Of a stretch of 64,000 nt of DNA, positions 50,001-62,723 are shown one piece after another. A model generated the notes under the pieces. It saw only the letters and a program-made list of their open reading frames with translations, made no database searches and was not told where the DNA came from. Each line of letters begins with the position of its first letter. The stretch's first letter is position 1. The stretch is from Apus apus (lineage: Eukaryota > Chordata > Aves > Apodiformes > Apodidae): NCBI RefSeq assembly GCF_020740795.1, contig NC_067295.1, positions 2,108,501-2,172,500 on the forward strand, read 5' to 3'. The translations under genes were made by a program, and so were the position numbers.

Positions 50001-50752
50001 CAGCAATCAAATCTGTCTTCCTTGCAGGATAAAATTCATGTTAAAGCCCAATTCCAGATGCACAGAAACTTCTTCAGTTGTCTCCTGGGGATATTGTCCC
50101 TCCTAGCAACTTGAAAGCCAAAAGGCTACACCTGAAATAATTTCATCTTTAAAAAAATCTGCAGCTGGAAAGGCTGGAGCATCTCCCACCCTCTGCATTT
50201 TTCCCCTTGGTGCATGTATGTGTCCGTGATAGAGCGTGTTTCTTTTTTTGTCTGATAACAAGAGGCATCAAAAGATGTAGATTGATTTCTTGCTGACAGA
50301 AATGCACGCTGGAATGTGGCTGCAAGATCCCACTGACTCTAAGTCAATAGCTCCAGTCCTTTCACAGTAAGCAAATGGAGGAGGCTGCGGATTAATAACT
50401 TCCCTGACCTCCAGCCTCTGTGAGGAGTTAATCCAGGAATCCAATTGAGCATCTGGAACGCAGCACGCTCCCTGCCTGAGCCTGCACCCACAAGCAAAAG
50501 TGAACAGGAGGAAAAGCAAATAAATCCTAAGGCTGAAATCGGGGAGGAGAAGGCAGGATTGCAACCTGGCACAGCCACCAGCAGGCTCATCTGCAGTCCC
50601 TGGCTGCATGATGCCTTCATCTTGGAGAAGAGGTTTGGGGCTTTTATTTGTTCCACCAGGATCAGCCGGGCTCCAGGAGCACTCGCTGCTGGGCTTTTGC
50701 ACTGCTCAGAGCTCAGGGGAAACTAAAGCTTCTTGCAGTGACTTCAGCCTGA

Positions 50753-50840
50753 GTCGCCTCTCGCCTCCGCAGCGAAGCCCCGACCTTTCCCTGCCAGCTC
50801 CGCCACGGGCACAGCGAAGCTCCCGCCCCGCCTGGGACCT
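50753..50840. promoter_or_regulatory. Small isolated CpG cluster with GC box
   Basis: About ten CpG dinucleotides fall in under 90 bases, including CCCGCCCCGCC at 50822-50832, while the kilobases on both sides have almost none. This may be a minor unmethylated promoter or enhancer. I see no convincing first coding exon beside it. Confidence 0.35.
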
Positions 50841-53800
50841 CAGAGCAGCCACACAACTGGCTCGGATTTGGGAATTCTGCTTTCATACACTATTCTCAGT
50901 CACTTTATTACTTTTCCAGACTCTAACTAATCAGCTTGAAATTTCCTCTGTAACATTTAAATTAAAGAGAGAGAGAAGAAGAGGAACCGGCTAAAATATT
51001 CCAGCTGCTCAAAAAGAGGGAGGTTTAAAAATACATTCTAGGCCTTATTGTAAAGGCAAGGCAATGGTTTGCTTTGCTGTGAACACCAACAGACCAGCTT
51101 TCAAATCCCAATGTGAGGCTCAGAGCGGGGCAAGGATTTGCTGTTCTCCCCCTGTGAAACTTGCCCACGTTGGGACAAAGCAGAAGCTGCTGGCAGCTCC
51201 CTGTGGGCTGGAGCACCCCCAGGGGAACAGTCCATTTTGCTCCTTTGAGTTGCACCCTTCAGACAAGCCATGACTGGGACACGAACAGACAAGTGCTCCC
51301 ACTGCCCTGGCACACTGGAGCACTAGAGGAGGGGGAGAAACCACCTTTTTGGTGTGACTTCCAAAGGGGATGCTTGGAAATTGTGCGCTAGCTGCTAGCA
51401 CCTCTTCGTAAAGCTGACTGCTGAGTGTACACAAATGTGAGCTGGTGAATTCAAGATCATAGATTTTATTGGAAAACCAGTCAGAATATGGAGTTGGGCA
51501 GAAGGTGCTAAGAGCACGAATGGACTTGCAGCAGCAGAACAGAGCCCAGCTGCTTTAAGGAAGACCCACTCCTGATGTGCTGGGCACCAACTTGTATTAT
51601 TTTGATTTTGGATTACAGAACTCTTTAATTAAAGGTCCTGACTTTATAATCCAATCAATCTAGATAAATAACAACTCTCTTTTGCAGATAAAGTTGTAGG
51701 CTTATCACTGCCCAACAGTCATATTTTAAAAGCGAGCCATAAAATTACACAGTAAATCAGCTTACACAGCATCTGGTGGCTGCAGCTGCGAGCGGGCAGA
51801 GCTCTGCACTTGTGCTGACAGAGGATTTCAGAGACACCCTGCCACCCTGGGCAGATGTCCTACCCAGCCCTTCTCCTCTTAGCACCAGAAGTTACTGCTT
51901 CCTCAGCAGTATTATGCTCTCTACTCCCCATCCCTCAAAACCTCTAGCTCAGAGTTGCTGTAATTGCAAGGGGGAGGTTACAGTGCTGGAGGATGAAATG
52001 TAATGCAATTAGTAGACTGTTTTACCCATTCGTCACCTTTTCCTGCCAAAGAGCTTTGTTCTAATGAAGGGTATCAAACAACCATTTCATTGTGATTTAA
52101 TTGAGCAATTTCTTGTGTCACACAGACATCAAGGAATGGTTACAGGGATGCTTTTCAGGGATCAGTGGGAAATGCAGCATGCTGGATTAGTATGTGTAGC
52201 TGTACGGGATGAATCGTGCCAGTCCCACCTTTAATCCCTGCTTGTTTCCATGAGCTTCTCTGCGTGAGTCTCTGAACTCAGCCTCTCTCCAGTCTGGGTA
52301 AAAGCTTAGAGCCCACTCCAAACACAGCACAGGGGATGTGACACCCTTTCCTCGGGCTGGCTGAGGTCAGTGGGTGCAGAGGAGCAGTCAGGATAGGAGC
52401 CACAGTGCTGAGGGAGCCCCGGAAGCCACTTGTCTAATATCATGCAAAGAGTTTAGGACTGATCCCAGACCCTGTTTCCACTGCTGCACGTGAGCAGCCC
52501 TTTCCCCACGCCCAGCAAAACTGCATTTTCTCAACACAGCTTTGCAGAATTTGGCAGAGATGAAAGCAAGGACAAGCCAGGCAGCAGCAGCAGGGTTGGG
52601 TATGAAACTCCAGAGGGTGTCCATAGAGCTGAGACAAAAAAACCTGTGCAGACTTGTCTGTGCTAACCCTGCCCCCAGATAGCACCACTGTCTCATTTCC
52701 TGGAATATATTACCTAGACACAGCTGACAAAAATAAACAGAGGAAAAAAAGACCATTCTGTAATGCAATCAAACCTCAATTGCCCATTTGTTTCTGTCCT
52801 TTAAAAGAGCTAATAACATGGTAATTGGTGGTGATATCTCCAGGGCTCCATAAGTGAGAGAGATTTTCCCACAGTGAAAGAGAGGCATATTTTTCTACAG
52901 AAGAGAGGGAGGTATTACCCAAATTAAAGGAATCCATATAGATTTCCACCTGATGTCCAAACCAGTGAAACCTTGTTCTTTGAGTGTTGGCTTTTAGTGG
53001 CTCAGGCATTTTTGGTGTGATTGTGATAGAAAAGCATCCCTGGAATTTGCTTCTTGGCAAGGAAGGATCCAAGCCCACTGGAGTGCATTGAGGGTCAAAA
53101 ATATGTGGAAAATTTGCCTCCATTTTGTCTTCTAAATAATGTCCCTGAGTTCTTTTGTCCCCCTGCTCCTGTCATCAAGTTTGCATTGAAATTCACCTGC
53201 TTTAATAATCAGCCACTGTCACCCAAAAGGCACACAAAATTGTGGGACACAAACAGCAAAATTGCTTTCATCTTTCACAAAATGCCCAAAGCAGACTCTG
53301 ATTACTTAAAACATCTATTCATTTACTGAGCCTTATTTTATTAATTGTCACATCTTTAGTTGGGGTCCAAAAGATATAGAAATATCTTGAAAATAGGTCG
53401 TCAGGTTCAGTTCTTGCAAAGAACCAACCTCCCAGGCTCTGCCTAAGCCCTCCTCCTCTTTATTAATAGTCTTGCAGTGCCCGTGCCAGGGAGACCCTGA
53501 GGTACATTGGGAATAGAAAATTTTAGTCCTCCATTATCTTGCACATTAATTCATATTATTTAGAGCCTGATCTATGTTGCTTTTATCCTTTGCAAAGTAC
53601 TTACGGTTTCTTCAGGATCCAGGAGCTATATAACAGTAAATTATCATTTTATTGAAGTGATTTGCTTTATCCTAAAGCAGATTCTTAAAGAACAGTCTTT
53701 AAAGGTTAAACTCTGTGCTAGGGTAATATGTATATCACATTCCTGGGTGCCTTTTGTGTTTAAAAATCGACAGTTTCCATCTGTGAAAGGAGGAATTTAG

Positions 53801-54852
53801 ACATGCTGATACTCTGACATTTAAATGTGAGCAGTGGAAGATAAACACAGTCTGACATAAAGTAAATGGGGTGATATTAGGGAAAGTTAAATTTCAAATA
53901 TCCATGCTCCTGCTTCTACCTGCTGGGGTTCTGTGTACCAGGAGGGGCATTAACACTGCCATGTCTCTGGAGCTCCTTACAGCAGGTCAGGTGAGCACAA
54001 CACACCCATGAACGTGATCTTTCCAAAGCAAAGGCTGTAAAAGCTTGTTCAGAACCTTTTCTTAGGGCTAGGTCTTCCATCCCTACTCTGCAGCCACTGA
54101 AGGGGAGCTCAGAAGAGATGCAGGATGCAGGTTTCCACCATGATCTCAGCTGTGAATAATTTTACAGCAGGTCTGGATGTCCAGGGAGTGACAGGTACAA
54201 CTTTCAGCACTAACCTTCCCTGTTCCAGCCTGTGCCTGGACCTGCAGCCCAAGCAGGTCCTGTCCAGACAAGGACACCCATTGTGCCACCCCCTGGCCAA
54301 GTGACAGAGCAGGTCTGAGGGAGGGTGGACACCTCAGTGAGCTGGCTGCCATGGGCTGTAGGCATAGCAAAGTCTGGAGGGAGGTGTAATACCTTTTCTC
54401 CTTGAAAAAGAGGGGCTTCTTTCACTTGCCATAGCAGATTCTGAAGTAAATAGTATTATTACAGGTGAAATACAAGCAGAGAAAGATGTAAAATATGCTA
54501 AAAAATGTGAGCTACTGAGAGCAAACAGGACAGGGCTAAGGGGATAGCTAGATAAGATGTGCCTTTGGAGCAGGCCCAGGCTGGTCTGGTTTTGGTGTTG
54601 ACACTGCCTCGTGCCCAGATGACCTTGAACTGGTCAGGAGAACCTGCATTTGGGAATATTTGTAAAATCTCTGGTGCCCTCAATACCCTGATCCCACACA
54701 CCTTGTGTGACAAAGCAGCTCTTTGGGATCTTCTCTGACTTCCTCTCTTCTGAGCCCCAAGGGTGTGTAGGCAGGTTAAATAATGCAAAAGCAGCTGTAA
54801 TTACACTCTGCAGTTTCTCTGGAAACATTTGAAAAATATTATATTAGCACAT

Positions 54853-54940
54853 TGTTCTTTTTTTTTTCTGTTCTTTTTTTTACTTTATTTTTCCTTTTCC
54901 TTTTTTTTTTTTTTAATCCTTTTTTTTTCTTTTTTTTTCT
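54853..54940. repeat. T-rich pyrimidine tract
   Basis: Almost pure T with occasional C on the plus strand, about 90 bases. It is the first of six such tracts before the window ends. Confidence 0.9.
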
Positions 54941-55345
54941 GGCCTCTTTTCAAAGGGTCTAGAACAAATCTAATGGTTTAATGAGATCTGTGACAACATA
55001 CAAGATTTTTAGTGACTTTCATTACCCAAACTCAATTAGAGGAGAGTAATCAGCAAGTCCCCTGCTGTGAGAAGTGCAGAATGAAACCTTGGCAAGATGG
55101 GACAGATGCAAGGAGAGAGACTGAGAGCAAGACAAGCACAGAGATTCTCACTGCACCCCCAGAACACCCAACGAATACCAAAACAGATTGCAGCAGGAGC
55201 AACTTGTCTCTGCTGTTTTCTTCCTCTAAGCTGGATAATTAAACATAAATAGTCTCTCAATCTATTATTTTAAAAACTATTAATTTAATGTCAGATAAAG
55301 TCTTCTGCTTGTTTCTTGGGAGAGTAAGGAAGAGAAATAAAGGTG

Positions 55346-55471
55346 TGGGGTTTTTTGTTTTGGCTTGTTTTCCTTTTGGTTTTTTGTAGTGGTTTTTTGT
55401 ATGTGTGTGTGTTTTTTTGTTTGATTGTTTGTTTATGGGTTGTTGTGGGTTTTTTTTCTTTTTTTCTTTTA
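55346..55471. repeat. T/G-rich low-complexity tract
   Basis: T runs broken by G and a short (TG)n at about 55400-55411. On the minus strand it is an A/C-rich tract of the kind seen when long A tails decay. Confidence 0.85.
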
Positions 55472-58239
55472 GTCCCACAGTGAGATCTCCCTGGACTTCA
55501 CTGTGTGCTGTTACAACAGTGCTTGGGACTACCTGAGTGCTGTCTGATGCTTGGCAGAGGAATTGCATGACATCCATGAAGTCTGGGTCTGCTGGGGCTG
55601 GTTCACACCCATGGTGCTGATCCCAGACTTGATGCTTGGAGAAGAGGCAGCACGAAGGGTTGACATGAACTCCTCCATTTCTGATCTTGCCAGTTGCCCA
55701 CTGCAAGCTGCTAACACCCAAACGTGTGCCCAATTATCCGAGGCCCAGAGCCTGCACGTTGCAGTAACTGAGGACAGAGAAAAACCACATAGCTCTGCAG
55801 ACAGTGGTGCCACAGGCATCTCTATGGCAGGTCTAGGAACTCGTTGCTCAAAAGTGATCAAGGGTAGCTTTATACCACCTCTGCCCCTCTTCCTCCTCTG
55901 TTCTTGTCTGTTGTGCCTATTCATAGGGCATATTCTGAATAATAACAGGTGGACAAACCATGTATCTAAGCTCAGGTGACCTCAAAGACAACCATTTCCA
56001 GCAATTCTGCAGCTCAGCTGGCTGGCCAGCCCTGCACACCCACCCTGACTCTCCAGTGTCTCTTCTCAAAGAGCTTCTCACATTAAATCCCTTGTAAGGG
56101 GCTTTTGGGTTCCACTCTCCTTCCTCTCCTCTCCCTCCTGCCTGTGCCCAGCCTGCAGGACAATGCTCTCCTATTGCTCCAAGGCTTCTTCTGATTCTTT
56201 TCCATGAGGCAAGGCAGGGATGGAAGCTCCTGAGCTTTCCTCCCATTCCCACCCCACCGGTGTGGGTGAGCTGCCTGCCAGCTCTGAAGCTCCAGTTTCA
56301 TCTCTGCTCTCCCAGATGCTCCCCAGCCTCTCGGCCAGTGCAGGCTTTGCCATTGCTTTGTTTGGCTCTTTGGAGGCTGGAGCTGTGCCTGCTCAGCTGC
56401 ATGCTGGCCCCAGATCCAAGGCTTTCATGGCAGGCAGCCTGCCTGGCCTGGCCTGTTTTATTTAACTATTGTTAACCTGTGTCCTCTCCATCTTTCCTCT
56501 GCTGGATTTTAGCAGACAACCCCCTCTGGAGAAGCAGCCAGCACCCAGCTTTCCTGCCCATCAATCCTTCCAGCAGGCTCCTGCCTCATGCTATGATGCA
56601 CTCTCACAATCCCACGATACAAGGATTCCCAGTCTGTTGCCTGGCTTTACGTCTGACCCAGCCATCTGAGTTCCTTGAGAGCACCTGGGGAAGGCATGAA
56701 CCCTCCACCTCCTCCAGACCCATTTCAGTGCTGCTGCAGCACACGGCCTGCCATGGAGAACACTGCCAAACCCCGGGCTGCCCAGGGCTGCAGGAAAACA
56801 GTGTGGGGCTGGATGGCAGGGGCAGGACCAAGGGACATTAGAGGGGTTGTGCCAGTGCCCTGGGTCACACGACAGCCAGAGCCCCCGTGCACCCCCTCGC
56901 CTGGCAGGCAAGAGCCCACAGGACCAGGCTGCTGGGTCTGGGCTTTCTCTCAGCAAATCCCAGGCAGCCCCTCATCGTGTGGGTCTTGGCTCCACCAGGC
57001 ACGGATGGAGCTGTGCAGGAGCAAGGGAGAGGAATGAAGACAGGGAATGGTACCGGGGAACATGCCTTCTGTCTGGGAAGCTGCAGAGCTGAGTCTTAGT
57101 AAGGTGTTTTCATTCACGAGCCACTCTGAACTATTCTGCTGTCTGATGCTGGCTGGACGCTGATGCCTGGCCAGACAGCAGTCTCCAGTTTTTCTCTGGC
57201 ACACCTCTCCTAAATCTCATTCCCTTCGCAAATGAAGAGCAATACACTGCTGCTAACAGAAGGAACCAGGGAAAGGCCTTTGAAGAGGCACCTGATGAGA
57301 AAATTCCACCCAACAGCTCAGTCAGTGACAGCTACACAGGCTGGCCTGCACTCAGAGGTACTGCAATTATACTCATGTTCAAGAACAATCTCCATTAGCA
57401 AAATGCATCCATGTCTACAGCATAAATTCTTCCAGCAGGAACACATCAGTCAGTTATGATGGCTTCTGCAGGACTGGCTGAAGCACTTTCCCAAATGGGA
57501 GTGAAAAGAGATCAATTTAGACATGTCCTTGCGTTCCTGCAAGAGGGCAATAACACCACATCATGTTGTTCACCACCACTTCCAAGGAGCAGAGTGGAAT
57601 CCCTGCTACAAATCACTGCTTGTCTTTGGGGTGGGGGTGAAAGAACAGTCAGCTGCTGGGAAAAAAATGGCTTTTATTTTCTGATCCATTCACATCTGGA
57701 GATTCCTTAAGTGCTGTAGATTTAATTCTGCCCAAATGAGGAAAGCATATGCAGGTTGCAGGGGAGACAGATAATTATTAACTTAAAATTCTAGGCAAGA
57801 CTTTTGCTTTTCTTACACTCCTTATATTTAAAGACATAACTAACACAGCATATGCAGATTAGCACCTTCAATAGCTAGCAGAGAAAGCCCTACTGCAGAT
57901 AGAAATGCACCAATGTGACTCAGCAGCAAGCACACTAAGAACATTGCACATCATCCCTGGCCTCCATCTAAAGGCTTGTAGATCACTGACCTGGCTCCCT
58001 GGGGCTGGATGCACCCAGAGCTGGGCCAGTTGCACTGAAAGCACAAACACACACACAAGGAGTTCCAGCCCTGCAAAAGTGCATTGCAGTGTCCTGCATT
58101 CCCTAGGAAGTGACTTCAACTTTACCCCTAGTGTTCTTCAACAAGATAATGTAGTCATTTGAGCAAGCATTGACATCCATCCCAGCAGCCACACTGAATA
58201 TCAGCTGTTCTAGGCAGATTTTCCAGTAAAGAAAAAAAA
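55472..58239. other. Non-coding sequence between low-complexity tracts
   Basis: Several overlapping open frames on both strands (for example 142 codons plus and 131 codons minus at 55.5-56.0 kb). None resembles a known protein, and the opposing frames argue against any of them being real. Confidence 0.55.
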
Positions 58240-58337
58240 AAGTGTGGGGGTTTTTTTTGTGTTTTTTTTCCTGTTTATTTTTGTTTGTTTGTTTGTTTTG
58301 TGTTTTTTGTTTGTTTTGTTTTGTTGTGGTTTTTTTA
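58240..58337. repeat. T/G-rich low-complexity tract with (TTTG)n
   Basis: Four or more TTTG units sit inside longer T runs. Composition resembles the 55.3 kb tract. Confidence 0.85.
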
Positions 58338-59406
58338 CTATAATGTAAATAATACTGGAACAATCTGCTTAAATTCAGTAATATTCTCGCTGGCATTTGG
58401 ACATTTAAAGATTGTTCTAATGGAATTATGTTAATTATTGCACAGACAACATACATAATACAATATATAATATATTGCATACAAAAATGTACAGAAATAA
58501 TAGACAAGATGCTCCCCAGCAAGTATCCCACCTTTAAAGTACCATGATAGAAATGGGATGTCAAAGGTTACAAGATGCCAATGCTGGCCCCAAATGCTGA
58601 TAGTTGGGTAAACTCTCTTGGGACAGAAAGGAAGTGAACTGAGTACTTAGGTCTTTTGCTGGCTCGTGAGGTGGTTTTTGGGTTGTATAAATGGAGTGTA
58701 TTCCTATGGTATCTAGCATTCACCTACCTACAGGAAATACTGGGATAAAACTGATGAAGTAAAAATCTCTCTAAAAGACAGTCCAACAAACTGAAGTTCA
58801 TTAGTTCTCCTGGGATTAAACAGAGAGCAGGTCCCAAGATCCTGTGCTGGCAGACCTGGCATGGGTCATGCACAGTGACTACCAGGCAGGCTGCAGCCCA
58901 GGCCAGGGGCAGCCCCTGTGCAGCAGAATATTTATGAGCAGGTAAAACACCCAGTGAATGTCCTTCAGCTCAGCTCCCAGCAAGTGCTGTTCATGAAGGT
59001 GCTGCTCACATCTGCTGGCTGGCACTGATTGCTGCTCCACAACGTCTGTCTTGAGAGGCGACAGGAAATTTATCTCCCAGCACCTCATCAAATCAAGTGT
59101 CATTCCTGACCATTTGCCAAATGGGAGTGATAACGGTGCTAAGTGCCTTGCAGGAGAGTCTGAGTCACGCGTGTGGATCATGAGCTTCTGTCAGCCATGG
59201 TTATAGAGGAGCTGATGAAGCCCTTGCACAGAAGAGCTCTGCTGACCTGCTGTGAAAGGCCAGAACTGTCTCCATGGCACTACAGACATTTTCTGCACAT
59301 GGCACATTAACCTCCTGGATATGAAGCAGCTGCATCGTGCCTTAGGTCACCAAACACAGACCACTTGGTTCCTGTTAGCTGCTTCCCCTGGGCTTGGTGA
59401 TCTAGA

Positions 59407-59709
59407 TCTTTTTTATTTTCCTTTTTTTCCTTTTCTTTTTTTCTCTTTTTTTTCTTTTTCTTTCTTTTTTTATTTTCTTTTTTCTTTCTTATTTTTTCTT
59501 TTTTCTTTTATTTTTTTCCTTTTTTACTTTTTTCCATTTTTATTTTCTATTTTCCTTTTCTTTTTTCATTATTTTTCTTTTCTTTTCTTTTTTTTCCTTT
59601 CTTTCTTTTCTTTTTTCCTCTTTTTTTTCTTTTTTTTTGCCTTTCTTTTTTTCTTTTCTTTTTTTCTTTTCTTTTTTCTTTTTTTCCTTTCTTTTTTTTT
59701 TTCTTTTTC
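59407..59709. repeat. Long polypyrimidine tract, T runs with single C
   Basis: About 300 bases of T runs of 3-9 broken mostly by single C, with a few A. It has no fixed unit length. The Phe/Leu/Ser-rich and Lys-rich open frames crossing it are artefacts. Confidence 0.92.
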
Positions 59710-60465
59710 AGCCCCTCCAAAACATCTATCTCTCCCCTATTGTACAGGTCTTTTCCCACAAGTTTTAAGGGAGGAGAAGCTCAATAATAATGTCTTTCCA
59801 ATACTCCTACAGCCAATCTGAAAGTTCTCTGTTCCTCATTCATATCCCTGCAAGGGCCTAAGGACAGTTGATCCATCCCAGACTTCCTAGTCAGGGAGTG
59901 CAAAGGACTTTGCAAGGCCACTCTGGATAATGGGGGAGGGAAAAAAAAAGTCACCTACCAAGACAGCTGTGCTTTAGCTGCAATGGAACACCTAGTTTAA
60001 ACGTGCAGGTCTGGCCATGCAGCTTGGCCACTGCTTTCTGATTAATCACAGGACTTCGAGCCAAAGTGATTACTTACACTAGAGTGCAGTAAGGCTGACT
60101 CTTTGCAAAGCCAGCATGCAATGTTTGGAGATCTTCCAGAAAAGGTGAATCCTTTTAAAATGAATGCTGGGTATCTAGAGAGGGGGCGTGTAATACTCAT
60201 AAATACATACACTTACTGAAAAAGAGTGAGTAGGTTGCCCTGAGCTCCGCTTTCCATTGGTGCCCTTAAGATCTTGCCAGAGACTTGCTAAATAGCACTG
60301 AATTCTTCTTTGACATTCTATAGCTCTTCCCTTTAGCAATTAAAGGGATGTCAGGACAGGATTGCAAGGTAATCCCAACTAGTTGGTTAATGCATTTCTG
60401 GCAAGCTCTCTCAAAGCTAGTCCAGATATAATGAACAGGTGGAAAACATTGGCAGACTATTGTGC

Positions 60466-60547
60466 TTTTTTTTTTTTCTTCTTTTTTTTTTTCTTTTTTT
60501 TCTTTTTTTTTTTCTTTTTTTTTTTCTTTTTTTTTTCTTTTTTTTTT

Positions 60548-60578
<31 letters not shown>

Positions 60579-60582
60579 TTTT
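60466..60582. repeat. Polypyrimidine tract, near-pure T(7-15)C
   Basis: About 117 bases, T runs of 7-15 with single C interruptions, purer than the 59.4 kb tract and therefore perhaps younger. Confidence 0.92.
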
Positions 60583-61191
60583 CTGCAGGAGTACCATGGC
60601 AGGTCTGGTACAATTCCCTTCCACATTCCTTGGAATCCTTCCTGTGATTGCAATAGGAGCTGGAATGGAGCCCTTGTAGCAAACCCCAAGGAATAAACAT
60701 GAGCCTGCCCCTTGGGCTCTGTGGGATGGCAGAGCATATGGGGTCTCATTAAGAATGTCATATTCTAGCTCCAGTGTTGCCAAAAAATCCAGGTGATATT
60801 TGTTTGCACCTTGGCTTTTGGCTTTTGGGTGGGAAAAGCAAATCCAGTCCTTTGAAAACAACTGGCATTTCTATCTGTCACCTCTACACACAGATCTAGT
60901 GTTTGGCAAAAATATCTAACGAAATGCCTATTAAAAATGTCAAGAAAAATAAGCTTTTCCTTGCTGATGTGGATGGAGACACGTGGGGGAATGGAGGAGC
61001 TGTGTTTTAAGGGGCAGGTGCCTTTTGAATGCGGTTTTGCTTCTGGTTCTGCTAATTCACTGCCCCTTTGGAGCATGTTTTCCATGTTTCCTTCTTTTTA
61101 GACCATAAAATCTTCAGAAAAAAGATTGGTTTACCTTTTTTATACCCAGTACTCAGCACTCACGTGAACATCTTCACGTGTTCCTGTGAGA

Positions 61192-61285
61192 TCTGCCCTA
61201 GGTGTTCCTGCTGCAGCAGGGGAGTTGGACTCCATGGTCTTCAGAGGTCCCTTCCAGCCCCTATGATTCTATGATTCAATGACTC
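61192..61285 (+). mobile_element. CR1 LINE tail
   Basis: 'gagttggactccatggtctt', 'cagaggtcccttccagcccc' and 'tatgattctatgattcaatg' form an intact CR1 3' end with its octamer tail. It is a short 5'-truncated copy of the same type as the one at 35.3 kb. Confidence 0.88.
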
Positions 61286-62337
61286 TTGATCACTGTGGAT
61301 CAAGCACACAGTATTGTGTCTGCACCAACCTGTGAGAGGTTGTGCAGCTCTGAGCACAAGGGTCCTGCTTCTCAATGGGCTACCCAGGAACCAGAATCAT
61401 GCAAGAAATAAAACAATTTTAAATCTGGATTTTAATAGGTCTGGATTTGAAAATGCTTTTGCTGTACGTCCCCAGCAATGAAACAACTAACACGAGTGAA
61501 ATATTTCAGAATCCTTGTTTGCATAAAATTAGATGCTTCCCCTTCTCTCCCTGTCAAAACTTCAGTGAGGAGGGAAATCTCTGTGCCCTAGGAAGCGTAG
61601 CTGTGAATGATTTGAGCTATTCCAGCACTCCTGTTACAGCTTGGTGCCTACAGTCACAACTCATTAATATGTGTACGTGTTATCTCCTACCAGGCTGGCT
61701 GGAAAAACACTTTCTAGCTTGGGATGTATTTCTGCTTCATTTGCAGTGGCTTCCAGCCTCACATTCCTTCTCTAAAAATTACATACACTGATCTAATTTG
61801 CTGGCAGTTAGTCCACATGCCAAACTGACAGAAGATGATGGTGTGGGCTGGTAAAGCCAGTGCAGAAGCTCGTCCTCCTAACATGCAATTACTTATCCAT
61901 CCCAGAACAACACTGAAACAGGAGTACCAGGATTATACAGATGTGGTGTTTAGACCTTAAACTGATAATTGTCTTTATAAAGGCAGTGAATTAAGTTAGA
62001 TGATTGACTGGATCCAACTGATAAATGAAAGATGATGGTACATAGATTTGGCAGAGCATCCCTGATTTCTCTTTCACAGCTCTAAGTGTCACTGTAAATT
62101 GTAACATAATTTTGAACCCCCAAATCTGGCAATGGGCAATAAATCAGTGTGAATCCATCAGTAACTGGCCTTATCTGTGCATTCTGGCACTCTTTTTTTG
62201 TGCCACTCTGGTTTGAATATAACTACCATCCCGTGAAATCCAGAAGGAAACTTAGACCTGCTAGAGAAAGGGAAGCATTTCAGTGACCCAAAGACAAATA
62301 CGAGAAAAAGGATCAAAGTAGCAGGACAGCAAAGACA

Positions 62338-62722
62338 CTGAGGGGCTGGAGCAAGTTCAGAGAAGGGCAACCAAGTTGGTCATGGGGCTGGAGAACATCC
62401 TGTGAGGAGAGGCTGAGGGAAATGGGATTGTTTATTTGGAGAAGGCTGAGGGGAGACCTCATCACTCTGTACAGCTACCTGAAAGGAGGCTGTAAGGACA
62501 TGATTGTTGGCCTCTTCTTTCAACTAAATAACAATAAGACCAGAGGAAAAGGCCTCAAGTTGGGCTAGGGGAGGTTTAGACTAGAGATGAGGAAGAACTT
62601 CTGTACTGAAAGAGTGGTCAGGCCCTGGAATGGGCTGCCCAGGGAGGTGGTGGACTCACCATCCCTGGAGGTATTTAAAATCTGTGTAGATGAGGCACTT
62701 CAGGACACGCTCTAGTGGGCTG
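62338..62722 (+). mobile_element. CR1 LINE, left part of a split copy
   Basis: 'gagcaagttcagagaagggc', 'gagacctcatcactctgtac', 'gtggtcaggccctggaatgg', 'ctgcccagggaggtggtgga' and 'ggacacgctctagtgggctg' follow the CR1 order up to about 100 bases from the 3' end. A pyrimidine tract of about 410 bases then interrupts, and the element resumes at 63135. Confidence 0.92.
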
Positions 62723-62723
62723 C

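Larger units (their letters stand above)
42851..54852. other. Gene-poor unique sequence
   Basis: Holds the inverted repeat at 47.0 kb and the CpG cluster at 50.8 kb. AT-rich stretches with TAAT/ATTA and GATA-type sites (49560-49710, 51598-51760, 51995-52125) could be conserved regulatory elements, but that cannot be told without alignment. No coding exon is supported. Confidence 0.55.

Noticed and set aside
50268..50994. Long overlapping frames around the CpG cluster (144 codons minus, 128 codons plus)
   Set aside because: Elevated GC explains the openness; neither resembles a protein family and they contradict each other.
56083..57100. Group of overlapping frames of 60-121 codons on both strands
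   Set aside because: GC-rich unique sequence with no domain, no exon borders and equal openness on both strands.
59252..59821. 189-codon Phe-rich frame, and Lys-rich frames on the opposite strand
   Set aside because: They translate the polypyrimidine tract. The same holds for the Phe/Lys-rich frames at 60.3-60.9 and 62.7-63.4 kb.
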